Positions 8,647 through 17,138 of a stretch of DNA of 64,000 nucleotides are shown here, piece by piece. The notes beneath the pieces are model-generated. The model did not search any database and had not been told where the DNA came from. It saw only the letters and a list, made by a program, of their open reading frames with translations. The DNA comes from Bacillus sp. AFS041924 (lineage in GTDB: Bacteria > Bacillota > Bacilli > Bacillales > Bacillaceae_G), in NCBI RefSeq assembly GCF_002577195.1, contig NZ_NULG01000025.1, positions 27,777 to 91,776 of the forward strand, read 5' to 3'. The position numbers were made by a program, and so were the translations under genes. Position 1 is the stretch's first letter. Every line of letters starts with the position of its first letter.

Positions 8647-9441
8647 TTATTTTGCAAATAATATATCATTTTCATTATGACTATAGCTCGCTCCATATGC
8701 TTCCATATTGTGCAAAACATGAGCATCAACTTGAACATTCACTGTTTTTATAGGTTTTTTTATTTCCTTCCAAATCGCTGGAAACACTGATGTAAGGTAG
8801 CCTTTAAAGGTTATAAAGGAATCACCAGTTGAACGGACTCTATAGTTAATAGGTATTTCTTTTACCCTAAACCCTTTTCGAACAAGGTTTAAAGTGATAA
8901 CTTGGGCATAGTTATAGTCATGGACAATTTCTGCATACTCTAGAGACTGTCTAGAAAAAGCCCTCATCCCTGACTGACCATCATAGATCCATTTTTTTAA
9001 CAAAATTGATTGTAAGAAGGTAAAAAAGTAATTACCTAAACGGCGATGAAGCTTCATTCCATTAATTGTGCCTAAAAATCTCGAACCCATCGTATAATCG
9101 GCTTCACCTAAAAAAATCGGTTTGATTAAATCTGGGATTTCACAAGCAGGATATTCACCATCTGCATCGATCATTACTGCAATATCTGCTCCCCTTTTAT
9201 AGCTTTCCTCTAATCCAGCACGAACTGCTGCCCCTAATCCCTTATTTTTTTCAAAGCTAACAATATAATCAGCTCCTGCTTTCTTTGCCACTTTAACTGT
9301 ATTGTCCGTAGACCCATCATCAATAACCAAGACTTTCACATCAACTAGATAATGAAAATTTCTTGGGATTTCCTTTATTACTTCTCCTATAGATGCTTCT
9401 TCATTAAATGCAGGTAGGAACACGATGACTTGTTGCTTCAT
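8647..9441 (-). CDS. Family 2 glycosyltransferase (polyprenyl-phosphate sugar synthase-like)
   Basis: 264-residue GT-A fold enzyme with LPAFNEEASIGEVIKEIP at the start, the nucleotide-binding LVIDDGSTDNT, the metal/donor motif MIDADGEYP (DAD) and MGSRFLG. This arrangement is that of dolichol- or undecaprenyl-phosphate mannose/glucose synthases. No multi-span C-terminal membrane domain is seen, so it is the soluble, membrane-associated type. It is the last gene of a tightly packed minus-strand set (epimerase, flippase-like, phosphatase-like, GT2) whose genes overlap or touch. Its lipid-linked product could feed the GT-C enzyme at 5326-6804. The sugar is not predictable. Confidence 0.85.
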   Translation of the reverse strand: MKQQVIVFLPAFNEEASIGEVIKEIPRNFHYLVDVKVLVIDDGSTDNTVKVAKKAGADYIVSFEKNKGLGAAVRAGLEESYKRGADIAVMIDADGEYPACEIPDLIKPIFLGEADYTMGSRFLGTINGMKLHRRLGNYFFTFLQSILLKKWIYDGQSGMRAFSRQSLEYAEIVHDYNYAQVITLNLVRKGFRVKEIPINYRVRSTGDSFITFKGYLTSVFPAIWKEIKKPIKTVNVQVDAHVLHNMEAYGASYSHNENDILFAK

Positions 9442-9442
9442 T

Positions 9443-10900
9443 TTACGAATCCTCTCTCTTTATTGCGTCTAACAGAATTTTTCCACGACTATGACTAGGG
9501 AAAGGTGCTCCTAATAAGTAAGCTAAGGTAGGTGCTAACGACACAAGGCTATGTTTTTCCTCGACCTTTTTCCCTTTTTCAATATTTGGTCCGTGAACAA
9601 TAAAAGGCACGAATCTTTCACCTTCATCTAAATGTCCATGTCCGCCAATTCCATCTGCTTGCCCGTGATCCGCACAGATGACTAAAGTTGTATTTTTCAT
9701 CTTACCTTCTGCTTCTAACCATTTAACAAAATCTTCAATCAATAAATCAGCCTCATGAATTTTTTGTAAATATTCATCGTATAAAACACCACGACTATGT
9801 CCAGTTTGGTCAGTTGCGATCATTTGAACAATAAATAAATCAGGATCTTGTTCTTTCATAATTTTCTTAGCTCGTTGCATAATGTTAGGATCAGCTTTGT
9901 CATTATGCATGACTGCTGTTACTGTTTCTACATCACTACCCATCGAATCAACTAAATGAGCAATTCCAAGTAGTCTTCCTTTTTTTCCGACTTTTCTCAG
10001 TGAATCAAAAATACTTTCTACTTTTATTCCTAATTTCCATACCATATTAGATGTTATTCCATGCTCAAATGGATATGTACCAGTAAACATTGACGTAAAA
10101 CATACTACCGTTCTAGCAGGATACACCGTTTCCATATTTGTATATTCTGTTCCATTTTTTTTCAAAGAATCCATAAAAGGTGTATCTGCCTCAGAAAAGC
10201 GCTCTTTCCTCATTCCGTCTACAACAATAACAACAACTTTTTCAGAAATAGCTTCCTTTGGTTCTTCAAAATCATTTTTCGTATAATGAGTATACATATT
10301 TGGCTTCCAGTCAAATAAGTTTCGATGAAGAATGACTGCAAAAATAATGATAAATACATAAAACCATATTAGATTAAGAAGTTCAAAACTTACTCCAGCA
10401 CGATTTGATTCAAAAACCATTTCCCAAATTGATAAAATCAACAGAAATTTTGGTAGTTGTTCTTGAGCGTTTCCACTTGTAGAGTCGCTATTTTTTAATA
10501 CAAGCTTCCAAAATCTAGTGAAATTTAACCATGAAGTACCTATTCTTAAGTGATAATAAAAAGTTCCCCAAAAAAATACAGTAAAGAAGAAGAATAAACC
10601 TATTGAAAACAATAGAAGAGCAATATCAACTTCTTTAAAGACGATTAAGTAGACAATAAAAGGTATCCATAAATAATTTCTTAAGAATAATGGAAAATCA
10701 AATTTAAAATAGATTACTAATAAAGGAATAATGTAGATAAAAGCCTTAAATAGATCTATTATTCCAGAAATCGTACCTAAACTAGTAAAATGAAAAATTA
10801 ACATCGTACCAAATATAAATATAGGGGTAAATGGTTTTCCTTCATTTAATAAATTCCAACAACGTGCAGCAACTTTTTCAAATTTAGATGCACTTTTCAT
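9443..10900 (-). CDS. Membrane alkaline-phosphatase-superfamily protein (phosphodiesterase/phosphotransferase-like)
   Basis: 485 residues: roughly 200 N-terminal residues with about five to six membrane segments, then an alkaline-phosphatase-superfamily domain. Metal and nucleophile positions are visible in VVIVVDGMRKERF (Asp), NMETVYPARTVVCFTSMFTG (Thr nucleophile region), TDQTGHSRG and ICADHGQADGIGGHGH. The domain resembles type I phosphodiesterases/nucleotide pyrophosphatases and could hydrolyse or transfer phospho-substituents on an envelope glycan. It overlaps the upstream flippase-like gene by one base and stops one base before the GT2 gene, so co-translation is likely. The activity is family-level inference only. 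Confidence 0.8.
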   Translation of the reverse strand: MKSASKFEKVAARCWNLLNEGKPFTPIFIFGTMLIFHFTSLGTISGIIDLFKAFIYIIPLLVIYFKFDFPLFLRNYLWIPFIVYLIVFKEVDIALLLFSIGLFFFFTVFFWGTFYYHLRIGTSWLNFTRFWKLVLKNSDSTSGNAQEQLPKFLLILSIWEMVFESNRAGVSFELLNLIWFYVFIIIFAVILHRNLFDWKPNMYTHYTKNDFEEPKEAISEKVVVIVVDGMRKERFSEADTPFMDSLKKNGTEYTNMETVYPARTVVCFTSMFTGTYPFEHGITSNMVWKLGIKVESIFDSLRKVGKKGRLLGIAHLVDSMGSDVETVTAVMHNDKADPNIMQRAKKIMKEQDPDLFIVQMIATDQTGHSRGVLYDEYLQKIHEADLLIEDFVKWLEAEGKMKNTTLVICADHGQADGIGGHGHLDEGERFVPFIVHGPNIEKGKKVEEKHSLVSLAPTLAYLLGAPFPSHSRGKILLDAIKREDS

Positions 10901-11838
10901 TAACTTTTCACTCCTCTAACCCTAATCCAATCTTTAAATGTCTGTACTGAGATTGGATAGCTTACTAAAATGACAACACCCACTATATAAGAAAATAAAA
11001 ATTTAATAAAATGTGTTACAATTGCAATCGTATAACCTTCCTTAATCGTAAATCCAACTACACCTAATGCAAATGCTAGAAAACTTTCGTAATTCCCTAA
11101 TCCCCCAGGTGTAATTTGAAAAATCTGCCCAGCAATTGTTACACTGTTAGCAAATATAGATTCTAATATCGTAAGATCACCTGAAAGGGACTTTACAGTA
11201 AAATAAATCACACCTGCTTCTAACACCCAACTCATAAAAGTAAATAAAACAATCGCTAGGCCATTTCTATTTAAAAGAGCATTTTTAAATATTGAAATAT
11301 GCTCATTCAAAAATATTGGAGCATATTTTTTAAGCATAAAAATAATTAGAAGGCAAACCACTGCACTAAAAAGTACCGTCCAAACCGGGAAGATAAATTT
11401 AACTCTCAAACTGATCAATCCAATCAATGCCATAAAAATTAATGACATCATGTCCAATACTCTTAAAAGAAATACGGATTGAAATACCTCACCAGTTGTA
11501 ATCTGTTTATCCCTTGTGATCATGATCTTAATACGTAGCAAATCACCAATCTTAATCGGCAGTAAATGATTAACAAACAAGCTATAGAAGATACCAATCA
11601 GACATGTCGATAGCCGTGCTCTTCCTCGTAAATAAAGCTTCCAAGCAAATGCTTTACAATAAAACGACAGAAAATAGATAAAAAAAATTGATAGTAATAA
11701 AATTGGATGATGAAAAATTCTCACTATACTATTCCATATTCTTTCAGAATCAAAATAGTTAAGAGTTAAAAAGATAAAGTTTAAGATGACTACTATTCCA
11801 ATTGTTAACTTAATACTTTTTTTAAAGTAATTTTTCAT
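10900..11838 (-). CDS. Flippase-like integral membrane protein (LPG synthase TM-domain / UPF0104 family)
   Basis: 312 residues with about eight transmembrane segments, matching the YbhN/AglD-type family related to the membrane half of lysylphosphatidylglycerol synthase. Conserved features are the basic segment LRIKIMITRD with preceding LLPIKIGDL and the later ITPGGLGNYESFLAF (PGGLGxxE motif). No aminoacyl-transferase domain is fused to it. Members often sit beside polyprenyl-phosphate glycosyltransferases and are suspected of moving lipid-linked sugars. It overlaps the epimerase by 17 bases and the phosphatase-like gene by one. Lipid movement is inferred, not shown. Confidence 0.8.
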   Translation of the reverse strand: MKNYFKKSIKLTIGIVVILNFIFLTLNYFDSERIWNSIVRIFHHPILLLSIFFIYFLSFYCKAFAWKLYLRGRARLSTCLIGIFYSLFVNHLLPIKIGDLLRIKIMITRDKQITTGEVFQSVFLLRVLDMMSLIFMALIGLISLRVKFIFPVWTVLFSAVVCLLIIFMLKKYAPIFLNEHISIFKNALLNRNGLAIVLFTFMSWVLEAGVIYFTVKSLSGDLTILESIFANSVTIAGQIFQITPGGLGNYESFLAFALGVVGFTIKEGYTIAIVTHFIKFLFSYIVGVVILVSYPISVQTFKDWIRVRGVKS

Positions 11839-12769
11839 TTGCTATTGCCCATTTTATTGTCTCAGATAGACCTTGTTTAATATGAATCTTTGGTTCATAC
11901 CCTAGTAGAGTTTTCGCTTTTTCAATGTTTGCCCAAGTTTCTCCTACATCTCCAACACGTGAATCTTCTTTTTTGATTCTCATAGTCGGAAAATAATTCT
12001 TAAATTCATTTAATAACTCACTCATTGAAACCGGATTACCATTTCCAATATTAATAATTTCACTTTTTTCCAATTTTACTAGTGACAAGTATATTCCATT
12101 AATAATGTCATCTATATAGGTATAATCTCTGGCGCTATTTTCTCCAAAAATCGTAATTTCCTCATTCCGTATTAACTTCTTTATAAAACTTCCAATAGCC
12201 ATATCTGGTCTTCCCCATGGCCCGTACACAGTAAAAAATCTTAAAATATTTATTTGATAGCCATAAAGATATTCATATACTTTACAGAATGATTCTGCTG
12301 AAAATTTTGAGGCTGCGTATGGTGAAATGACATTTCCATTAGCCATCTCTTCTTTAAATGGACCTTCTTGATTGCCATATACAGAAGAGGAAGAAGCAAA
12401 AATTACTTTTGATACACCTGCTTTACCTGAGGCCTCAAGTACATTAATAGTAGCTTTTATATCATAATCTACATATAATAGTGGTTTTTCAATTGAATAT
12501 GAAACGCCTGGTAGAACTGCTAAATGAATGACTGCATCTGGTGATATTTCCTTAAAAAGATTCATTATTTCTTTTTCATCTAATAAATTTTTTTGAAAGA
12601 AATGGAAAGAACCGTATTGATTAATACAATCTAATTGCTGCTGTTTTCTATCGGTCGAATAGTAAGTATGTAAGCAATCAATAATATATACATCATGGTT
12701 TTCCTCTATTAATCTTTTTGCGAGATGGCTACCAATAAACCCCGCACCACCAGTAACGATTATCTTCAT
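11822..12769 (-). CDS. NAD-dependent nucleotide-sugar epimerase/dehydratase
   Basis: Extended SDR enzyme of 315 residues, the size of UDP-glucose/UDP-glucuronate 4-epimerases. It shows VTGGAGFIGSHLAKRL (NAD-binding GxxGxxG), the active-site serine segment ASSSSVYG and the catalytic YAASKFSAE (YxxxK), followed by RFFTVYGPWGRPDMA. ATG 12769 has GAGGTG six bases upstream. It is the first gene of the overlapping minus-strand glycan set and supplies the nucleotide sugar. No strong promoter is seen between it and the terminator at 12801-12840, so it may be expressed by read-through from the Fur-boxed lipoprotein gene. Its exact substrate is unknown. Confidence 0.87.
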   Translation of the reverse strand: MKIIVTGGAGFIGSHLAKRLIEENHDVYIIDCLHTYYSTDRKQQQLDCINQYGSFHFFQKNLLDEKEIMNLFKEISPDAVIHLAVLPGVSYSIEKPLLYVDYDIKATINVLEASGKAGVSKVIFASSSSVYGNQEGPFKEEMANGNVISPYAASKFSAESFCKVYEYLYGYQINILRFFTVYGPWGRPDMAIGSFIKKLIRNEEITIFGENSARDYTYIDDIINGIYLSLVKLEKSEIINIGNGNPVSMSELLNEFKNYFPTMRIKKEDSRVGDVGETWANIEKAKTLLGYEPKIHIKQGLSETIKWAIANEKLL

Positions 12770-12800
12770 TTAAAACACCTCAATCATTAATATACATATA

Positions 12801-12840
12801 CATGGGAAAAAACCTTGTTTTTTACAAGGTTTTTTCCATG
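12801..12840 (-). terminator. Long near-perfect hairpin terminator after the iron-linked lipoprotein
   Basis: The arms CATGGGAAAAAACCTTGT and ACAAGGTTTTTTCCATG pair over about 17 bp (one unpaired G) around a short T-rich loop, with an AT-rich extension on both sides. On the minus strand the core AACCTTGT/ACAAGGTT is followed by TTTTT. It lies 12 bases past the lipoprotein stop. Nearly symmetric, it could work in both directions. Confidence 0.75.
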
Positions 12841-12852
12841 TATATATTATCC

Positions 12853-14028
12853 TTATTTTGCCTTTTCAATTACTGTTTGTAAAGTTGATTGAAGCTCTTT
12901 CATTAATGTTTCGCCAGTAGCCTTATCTTTTGCTTTTGCAGCTTCAAGGTATTTACTAGCAGTCTCATGTAACTTATTGAATCCTTCTTCACCTAGTAAT
13001 TTAATTAAGTCCTTATCAATTGTATCAATAAATAAAGCACCTTCTAAAGCTGTGATAACAGATTTATCTTCGCCCCATAATTCTTGGCTTTCTGCATACT
13101 CATCAAGAGCTACCTTTGCATATCCACTTACGAAAGCTTTATTTACTTTTTCAGCATCTAATTTTGAAACATCATTTTGCAAATCAAATTGCTCTAAAAT
13201 TAAAGCAGCTTGTTCAGGTGCATGACCATTTAAGTAGCTATAAATTGACTGATAGAATGCCCAACCTTCAGCTTGCTCTACAATCGCTTCATCTTTATCA
13301 GATTTAGCAGCTTCAGCAGCTTTGTAAGCATATCCATTAGGATTATTTCCTGTTGCTAAATAGAAAGTTTTAATCATTGTTTTGTCTACGACTTGTTTAC
13401 CAAGCTGGAATCCTAACAGATCATCAGCTTCAATAGCTTTTTCAATTTCACTAAATCCGCCAGCAATTGCATCTACTAATTTAGTACCATTAGCAGCATC
13501 GCGTTTTTCAACTGTTGATTGAAGAATTGCATAATATCCTTTTGCTTCTTCTAATTCTTCTTTTACGACTTCTTTATCTGACCACATCTCTTCAATTTCT
13601 TTGAAATCATGTTTAATTGAAGTATAGAATACTTTTTGCATTAATTTATCAAAAATTTGTTTTACTACAACTGGATTCATTGATCCATCTTTACCTGCTT
13701 GTAGGGCATTTGTAATGTGCTGATCAATTTTATCTTCAAATTCAGTATCTCTTTTTTGTGTTAACTCTTGTAAATCTTTTGTGTAAATTTCTGTTACTTT
13801 ATCAAAATCTACTTCTTTACCTTCTTTAGCTTTTTCTAATTCAGTAACTGCTTCTTTAAATGACACTGCATAGTCTACTTTTTCTTCCTTAGCAGTATTT
13901 TCTTTCTTTTCAGTTTGCTCTTGTTTGTTTTCACTACTTGATGTTTTTTCCTCATTATTACAACCAGTTAGAATAGAACCTGCCATTAAGAAACTAGCAA
14001 AAACTATAGACAAATCTTTTTTTCTCAT
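12853..14028 (-). CDS. Fur-associated helical lipoprotein of the iron/glycan locus
   Basis: 391 residues beginning MRKKDLSIVFASFLMAGS with lipobox LTGC near residue 24, then a Ser/Glu/Lys-rich linker and about 330 residues of charged helices. The second half contains two roughly similar helical blocks (around 150-240 and 290-390). ATG 14028 follows GGGGGC; an open frame from 14082 would not give a signal peptide. The promoter carries Fur-like sites, and efeU lies downstream on the same strand beyond four glycan genes, so a role in surface iron capture is plausible. It lacks a clear M75 HxxE motif, so it is not called EfeO. No close named family is recognised. Confidence 0.7.
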   Translation of the reverse strand: MRKKDLSIVFASFLMAGSILTGCNNEEKTSSSENKQEQTEKKENTAKEEKVDYAVSFKEAVTELEKAKEGKEVDFDKVTEIYTKDLQELTQKRDTEFEDKIDQHITNALQAGKDGSMNPVVVKQIFDKLMQKVFYTSIKHDFKEIEEMWSDKEVVKEELEEAKGYYAILQSTVEKRDAANGTKLVDAIAGGFSEIEKAIEADDLLGFQLGKQVVDKTMIKTFYLATGNNPNGYAYKAAEAAKSDKDEAIVEQAEGWAFYQSIYSYLNGHAPEQAALILEQFDLQNDVSKLDAEKVNKAFVSGYAKVALDEYAESQELWGEDKSVITALEGALFIDTIDKDLIKLLGEEGFNKLHETASKYLEAAKAKDKATGETLMKELQSTLQTVIEKAK

Positions 14029-14060
14029 TATTATGCCCCCAATTAGATAAGCTTTCTCAT

Positions 14061-14116
14061 TGATAATGAATTTCATTTCCAATAAGATTATAATAATGAA
14101 TGATTCTCACTGTCAA
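14061..14116 (-). promoter_or_regulatory. SigA promoter with two Fur-like boxes before the lipoprotein gene
   Basis: On the minus strand TTGACA (14116-14111), an 18-base spacer and TATAAT (14092-14087) form a near-ideal promoter. TGAGAATCATTCATT (14109-14095) overlaps the spacer, and TGAAATTCATTATCA (14075-14061) lies just downstream. The latter matches 12 of 14 positions of TGATAATnATTATCA, the former 9. Together they suggest Fur repression. Confidence 0.7.
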
Positions 14117-14227
14117 TGTTTTTTTGTAGTATTCACATGAAATTTTAATGTTCTTTTAAGAACTATTAATGGTTAAGATCACTGCAAGGTAATAAAAATG
14201 ATATGAACACACTAGAGTAATCACCAA

Positions 14228-14258
14228 AAAAAGTTGAGGAACACTTCCCCAACTTTTT
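14228..14258. terminator. Bidirectional terminator-like hairpin
   Basis: AAAAAGTTGAGG pairs with CCCCAACTTTTT around a seven-base loop, with T-runs on both strands. It lies 50 bases past the end of the decayed decarboxylase remnant on the minus strand and was probably that gene's terminator. Confidence 0.6.
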
Positions 14259-14308
14259 AATATTCTATTAACCTATTTCTTTACTTTCTTAATTGCTTTC
14301 GACATGTT

Positions 14309-14482
14309 TTATCCATGATTATGTTCAATGTAAACAAGTTGTGGATGCGAGTTACTTAGAAAATCATGATGAGCAATCGCCCTACCATATGCACCTTAAT
14401 AACTAATGAGAAAAATATCTCCTACTTTTAAGTTAGAAACGAATATATCTTCAACTACTATTTACTTTATTTCAGAGCTAAA
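14309..14482 (-). pseudogene. C-terminal remnant of a fold-III PLP-dependent decarboxylase
   Basis: The minus strand encodes, in one frame, FSSEIK-stop-IVVEDIFVSNLKVGDIF, then LISY-stop-GAYGRAIAHHDF and LSNSHPQLVYIEHNHG-stop. The pattern VGDIxLIxxxGAYGxxxAxxxF...PQLVxI is the C-terminal end of diaminopimelate/ornithine-type (alanine-racemase-fold) decarboxylases. Two in-frame stops and the loss of everything upstream show a decayed gene. The downstream hairpin at 14228-14258 fits as its old terminator. The family call rests on pattern recognition over about 55 residues. Confidence 0.6.
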
Positions 14483-14508
14483 CAGGATGATGATCAATAA
14501 CATACCGT

Positions 14509-14538
14509 AAAAAATCAGGCCACTGTAATAGCCTGATT
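14509..14538 (-). terminator. Terminator of the trp operon
   Basis: AATCAGGC and GCCTGATT pair around a ten-base loop, followed by TTTTTA on the minus strand, just past the trpA stop. Confidence 0.85.
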
Positions 14539-14544
14539 CACTAT

Positions 14545-15336
14545 TTATTTAATGACTTCTTCACTTACTAAACTTGATTCCATTAAAAGTTTAATTTCAT
14601 TGATCTTATTTTGATTAAATAAATCAACAATTTTACTTCCAACAATGACTCCATCGCAATCTTGGCTTAATTCCTTTACTTGTTCTGGGTTCGATACACC
14701 GAATCCAGCTATTACGGGTTTATTACTAACTTCTTTAACACTTTGCAAAAAGGATGACAGGCTTGCGTCTAACTCATTTCGAACGCCAGTAATCCCTTTT
14801 ACGGTTACTGTGTATAAGAAACCTCTTCCTTTTTCAGCTATTTTTATCATTCGATCTTTTGGTGTAGTCATTGTGACTAATCGAATTAGTTCTATTCCAA
14901 ATCCTTCAAGTTGATGAATGATCATTCCTTCTTCCTCGATTGGTAGATCAGGAATAATACAGCCATCTACTCCTGCTTGACTAAGGTCAGATACAAATCT
15001 GTCAATTCCATAAGCTAAAATGGGATTCATATATGTCATGACGATTAAAGGTACAGAGATTAATTTACGTACTGCTTTTATTTTTTCAAGTACAGCTTTT
15101 AAAGTTGTGCCAGCTTGTAATGCTCGAATTCCCGCTTGTTGAATGACTGGTCCGTCTGCTACTGGGTCAGAAAATGGAATACCAATTTCAATTGCTGATG
15201 CGCCAAACTTTTCTAGTAAAGCTAGTCTTCCACCTAATACTTCAAGACCACCATCTCCTGCCATTACATAAGGAATAAATAGCTTTTCACCTTTTTTAAG
15301 TCGTTCTGAAAATTGGAATTCAATTCGATTCATCAT
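14545..15336 (-). CDS. trpA: Tryptophan synthase alpha chain TrpA
   Basis: Cleaves indole-3-glycerol phosphate and passes indole to TrpB inside the alpha2-beta2 complex. The 263-residue TIM barrel shows [19 protein letters not shown] with the catalytic Glu and Asp, PDLPIEE and the phosphate-binding [13 protein letters not shown] 15336 overlaps the trpB stop (ATGA), with GGAGG upstream; a second ATG follows immediately at 15333. It is the last gene of trpEGDCFBA and ends at a clear terminator. Confidence 0.97.
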   Translation of the reverse strand: MMNRIEFQFSERLKKGEKLFIPYVMAGDGGLEVLGGRLALLEKFGASAIEIGIPFSDPVADGPVIQQAGIRALQAGTTLKAVLEKIKAVRKLISVPLIVMTYMNPILAYGIDRFVSDLSQAGVDGCIIPDLPIEEEGMIIHQLEGFGIELIRLVTMTTPKDRMIKIAEKGRGFLYTVTVKGITGVRNELDASLSSFLQSVKEVSNKPVIAGFGVSNPEQVKELSQDCDGVIVGSKIVDLFNQNKINEIKLLMESSLVSEEVIK

Positions 15337-16532
15337 TTAGCCTCCTTTAATAGCTCACGAACAGTATGAACATCTTTATCGCCTCTACCAGATAAACAAA
15401 TCACTAAATTTTCATCTCTGTTCATCGTTGCTGCTAACTTTATTGCATATGCAACTGCATGTGCACTTTCTAATGCTGGGATAATTCCTTCTAATCTTGC
15501 TAGTAATTGGAATGCATCAAGTGCTTCTTTATCAGTTATCGATTCATATTTCACTCGCTTGATATCCTTCAAATAACAATGCTCAGGACCTACCCCCGGG
15601 TAGTCAAGCCCTGCAGAAATAGAATGGGCTTCTTGTATTTGACCATCTTCATCTTGAAGTAAGTACATTAATGCACCGTGTAATACACCTGGTACTCCTT
15701 TTGTTAATGAAGCTGCTTGTTTATCGGTATTGATACCATGTCCGGCTGCTTCTATTCCGAATAATTTTACACTTTCATCTGTAATAAATGGATGGAACAT
15801 ACCAATCGCATTACTTCCTCCACCAATACAAGCAACTACTGCATCCGGAAGTTTACCTTCCTTCGCTAAAAATTGTTGTCTTGTTTCTTTTCCGATTACG
15901 CTTTGGAAATCTCGTACGATCATAGGAAAAGGATGTGGCCCCATTACTGATCCTAATAAATAATGTGTATCGTCTACATTTGCAACCCAGTAACGAAGCG
16001 CTTCATTTACCGCATCCTTTAATGTCGCACTTCCTGATTCAACACTAATCACTTTTGCGCCTAGTAATTCCATTCGGAAAACATTCAGTTCTTGTCTTCG
16101 AACATCTTCAGCACCCATGAAAATAACACATTCTAAATTTAATAGGGCACAAACTGTTGCGGTTGCTACACCGTGTTGCCCCGCTCCTGTTTCAGCAACG
16201 ATTTTTCGTTTCCCCATTCGAATCGCAAGCAAAGCCTGACCAATCGCGTTGTTAATTTTGTGAGCACCAGTATGATTTAAATCCTCACGTTTTAAATAAA
16301 TATTGGCTCCTTCTGCATACTTAGTTAAATTTTCTGCGAAGTAAAGAGGTGTTTGGCGACCTACATAATCCTTTGACAATCTTTTAATTTCCTCAATAAA
16401 TGTTGGATCGTCTTTCATTTTTGAATATGCTTCTTCTAATTCAGTTATGGCTTGAACAAGCGTTTCAGGTATATATTTTCCTCCATACATACCGAAGTGA
16501 CCTTTCAAATCTGGAAGTGTGTACGTAGACAT
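15333..16532 (-). CDS. trpB: Tryptophan synthase beta chain TrpB
   Basis: PLP enzyme that condenses indole with serine to form tryptophan. The 399 residues match the TrpB1 family length. The motif [13 protein letters not shown] carries the PLP lysine, and [10 protein letters not shown] binds the PLP phosphate; AGQHGVATA and LSGRGDKD near the C-terminus are also typical. It starts right after the trpF stop and overlaps trpA, consistent with tight co-translation of the complex subunits. Confidence 0.98.
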   Translation of the reverse strand: MSTYTLPDLKGHFGMYGGKYIPETLVQAITELEEAYSKMKDDPTFIEEIKRLSKDYVGRQTPLYFAENLTKYAEGANIYLKREDLNHTGAHKINNAIGQALLAIRMGKRKIVAETGAGQHGVATATVCALLNLECVIFMGAEDVRRQELNVFRMELLGAKVISVESGSATLKDAVNEALRYWVANVDDTHYLLGSVMGPHPFPMIVRDFQSVIGKETRQQFLAKEGKLPDAVVACIGGGSNAIGMFHPFITDESVKLFGIEAAGHGINTDKQAASLTKGVPGVLHGALMYLLQDEDGQIQEAHSISAGLDYPGVGPEHCYLKDIKRVKYESITDKEALDAFQLLARLEGIIPALESAHAVAYAIKLAATMNRDENLVICLSGRGDKDVHTVRELLKEAK

Positions 16533-17138
16533 TTAAATTCCTCCTAATTTTACTTTTTTTATAAAACTTTTTATTTTCTCTTCGTCTTTATTACCGTTCG
16601 TTTCAACTCCACTACTAACATCAACCATTATTGGTTTTACAATGCTACTAGCAGGTATGACATTATCAATCGTCAATCCACCAGCTAATATCAAGTTATC
16701 AATTTTTTTTGAGTTTAAAAGCTCCCAGTTAAAAGTTGTTCCGTTTCCGCCACGATATTTTCCACTTGGGCTATCTACTAAAATATAATCACAATCATAT
16801 TCTGCTATTTTTTCAACGTCCTTTTCAGATTGAACACGTAACGCTTTAATTACTGGAAAGGATAATGAACGACAAAATTCAGGCGTTTCATCTCCGTGCA
16901 ATTGCAAATGTGTTAAACCGACTTCCTGAAATATGGACTCTACTATTTCTTTCGTTTCATTTACAAAAACACCAATCTTTAAGATCGAATCTGGTAGTGA
17001 TTTGATAATCTTTTTCGCCTCAGCAATTTCGATTTGACGTTTACTCTCGGCAAATACAAATCCAACTGCATCCGCTCCTGCATTTATTGCAATCTGAGCT
17101 GTTTTTAAATCTGTGATACCACAAATTTTCACCTTCAC
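16533..17138 (-). CDS. trpF: Phosphoribosylanthranilate isomerase TrpF
   Basis: Isomerises phosphoribosylanthranilate to CdRP, the fourth step of tryptophan synthesis. The 201-residue TIM barrel begins MKVKICGIT, with the catalytic Cys in KICGI, and has the catalytic Asp in VDSPSGKYRGGNG and the phosphate site LAGGLTIDNV. The start is GTG 17138, overlapping the trpC TGA (GTGA) with GAGG just upstream. Confidence 0.96.
   Translation of the reverse strand: MKVKICGITDLKTAQIAINAGADAVGFVFAESKRQIEIAEAKKIIKSLPDSILKIGVFVNETKEIVESIFQEVGLTHLQLHGDETPEFCRSLSFPVIKALRVQSEKDVEKIAEYDCDYILVDSPSGKYRGGNGTTFNWELLNSKKIDNLILAGGLTIDNVIPASSIVKPIMVDVSSGVETNGNKDEEKIKSFIKKVKLGGI

Noticed and set aside
12853-14028. EfeO (M75 iron-binding lipoprotein)
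   Set aside because: It is a lipoprotein in an iron context, but no HxxE M75 motif is visible; only HDFKE occurs. Left as an uncharacterised lipoprotein.
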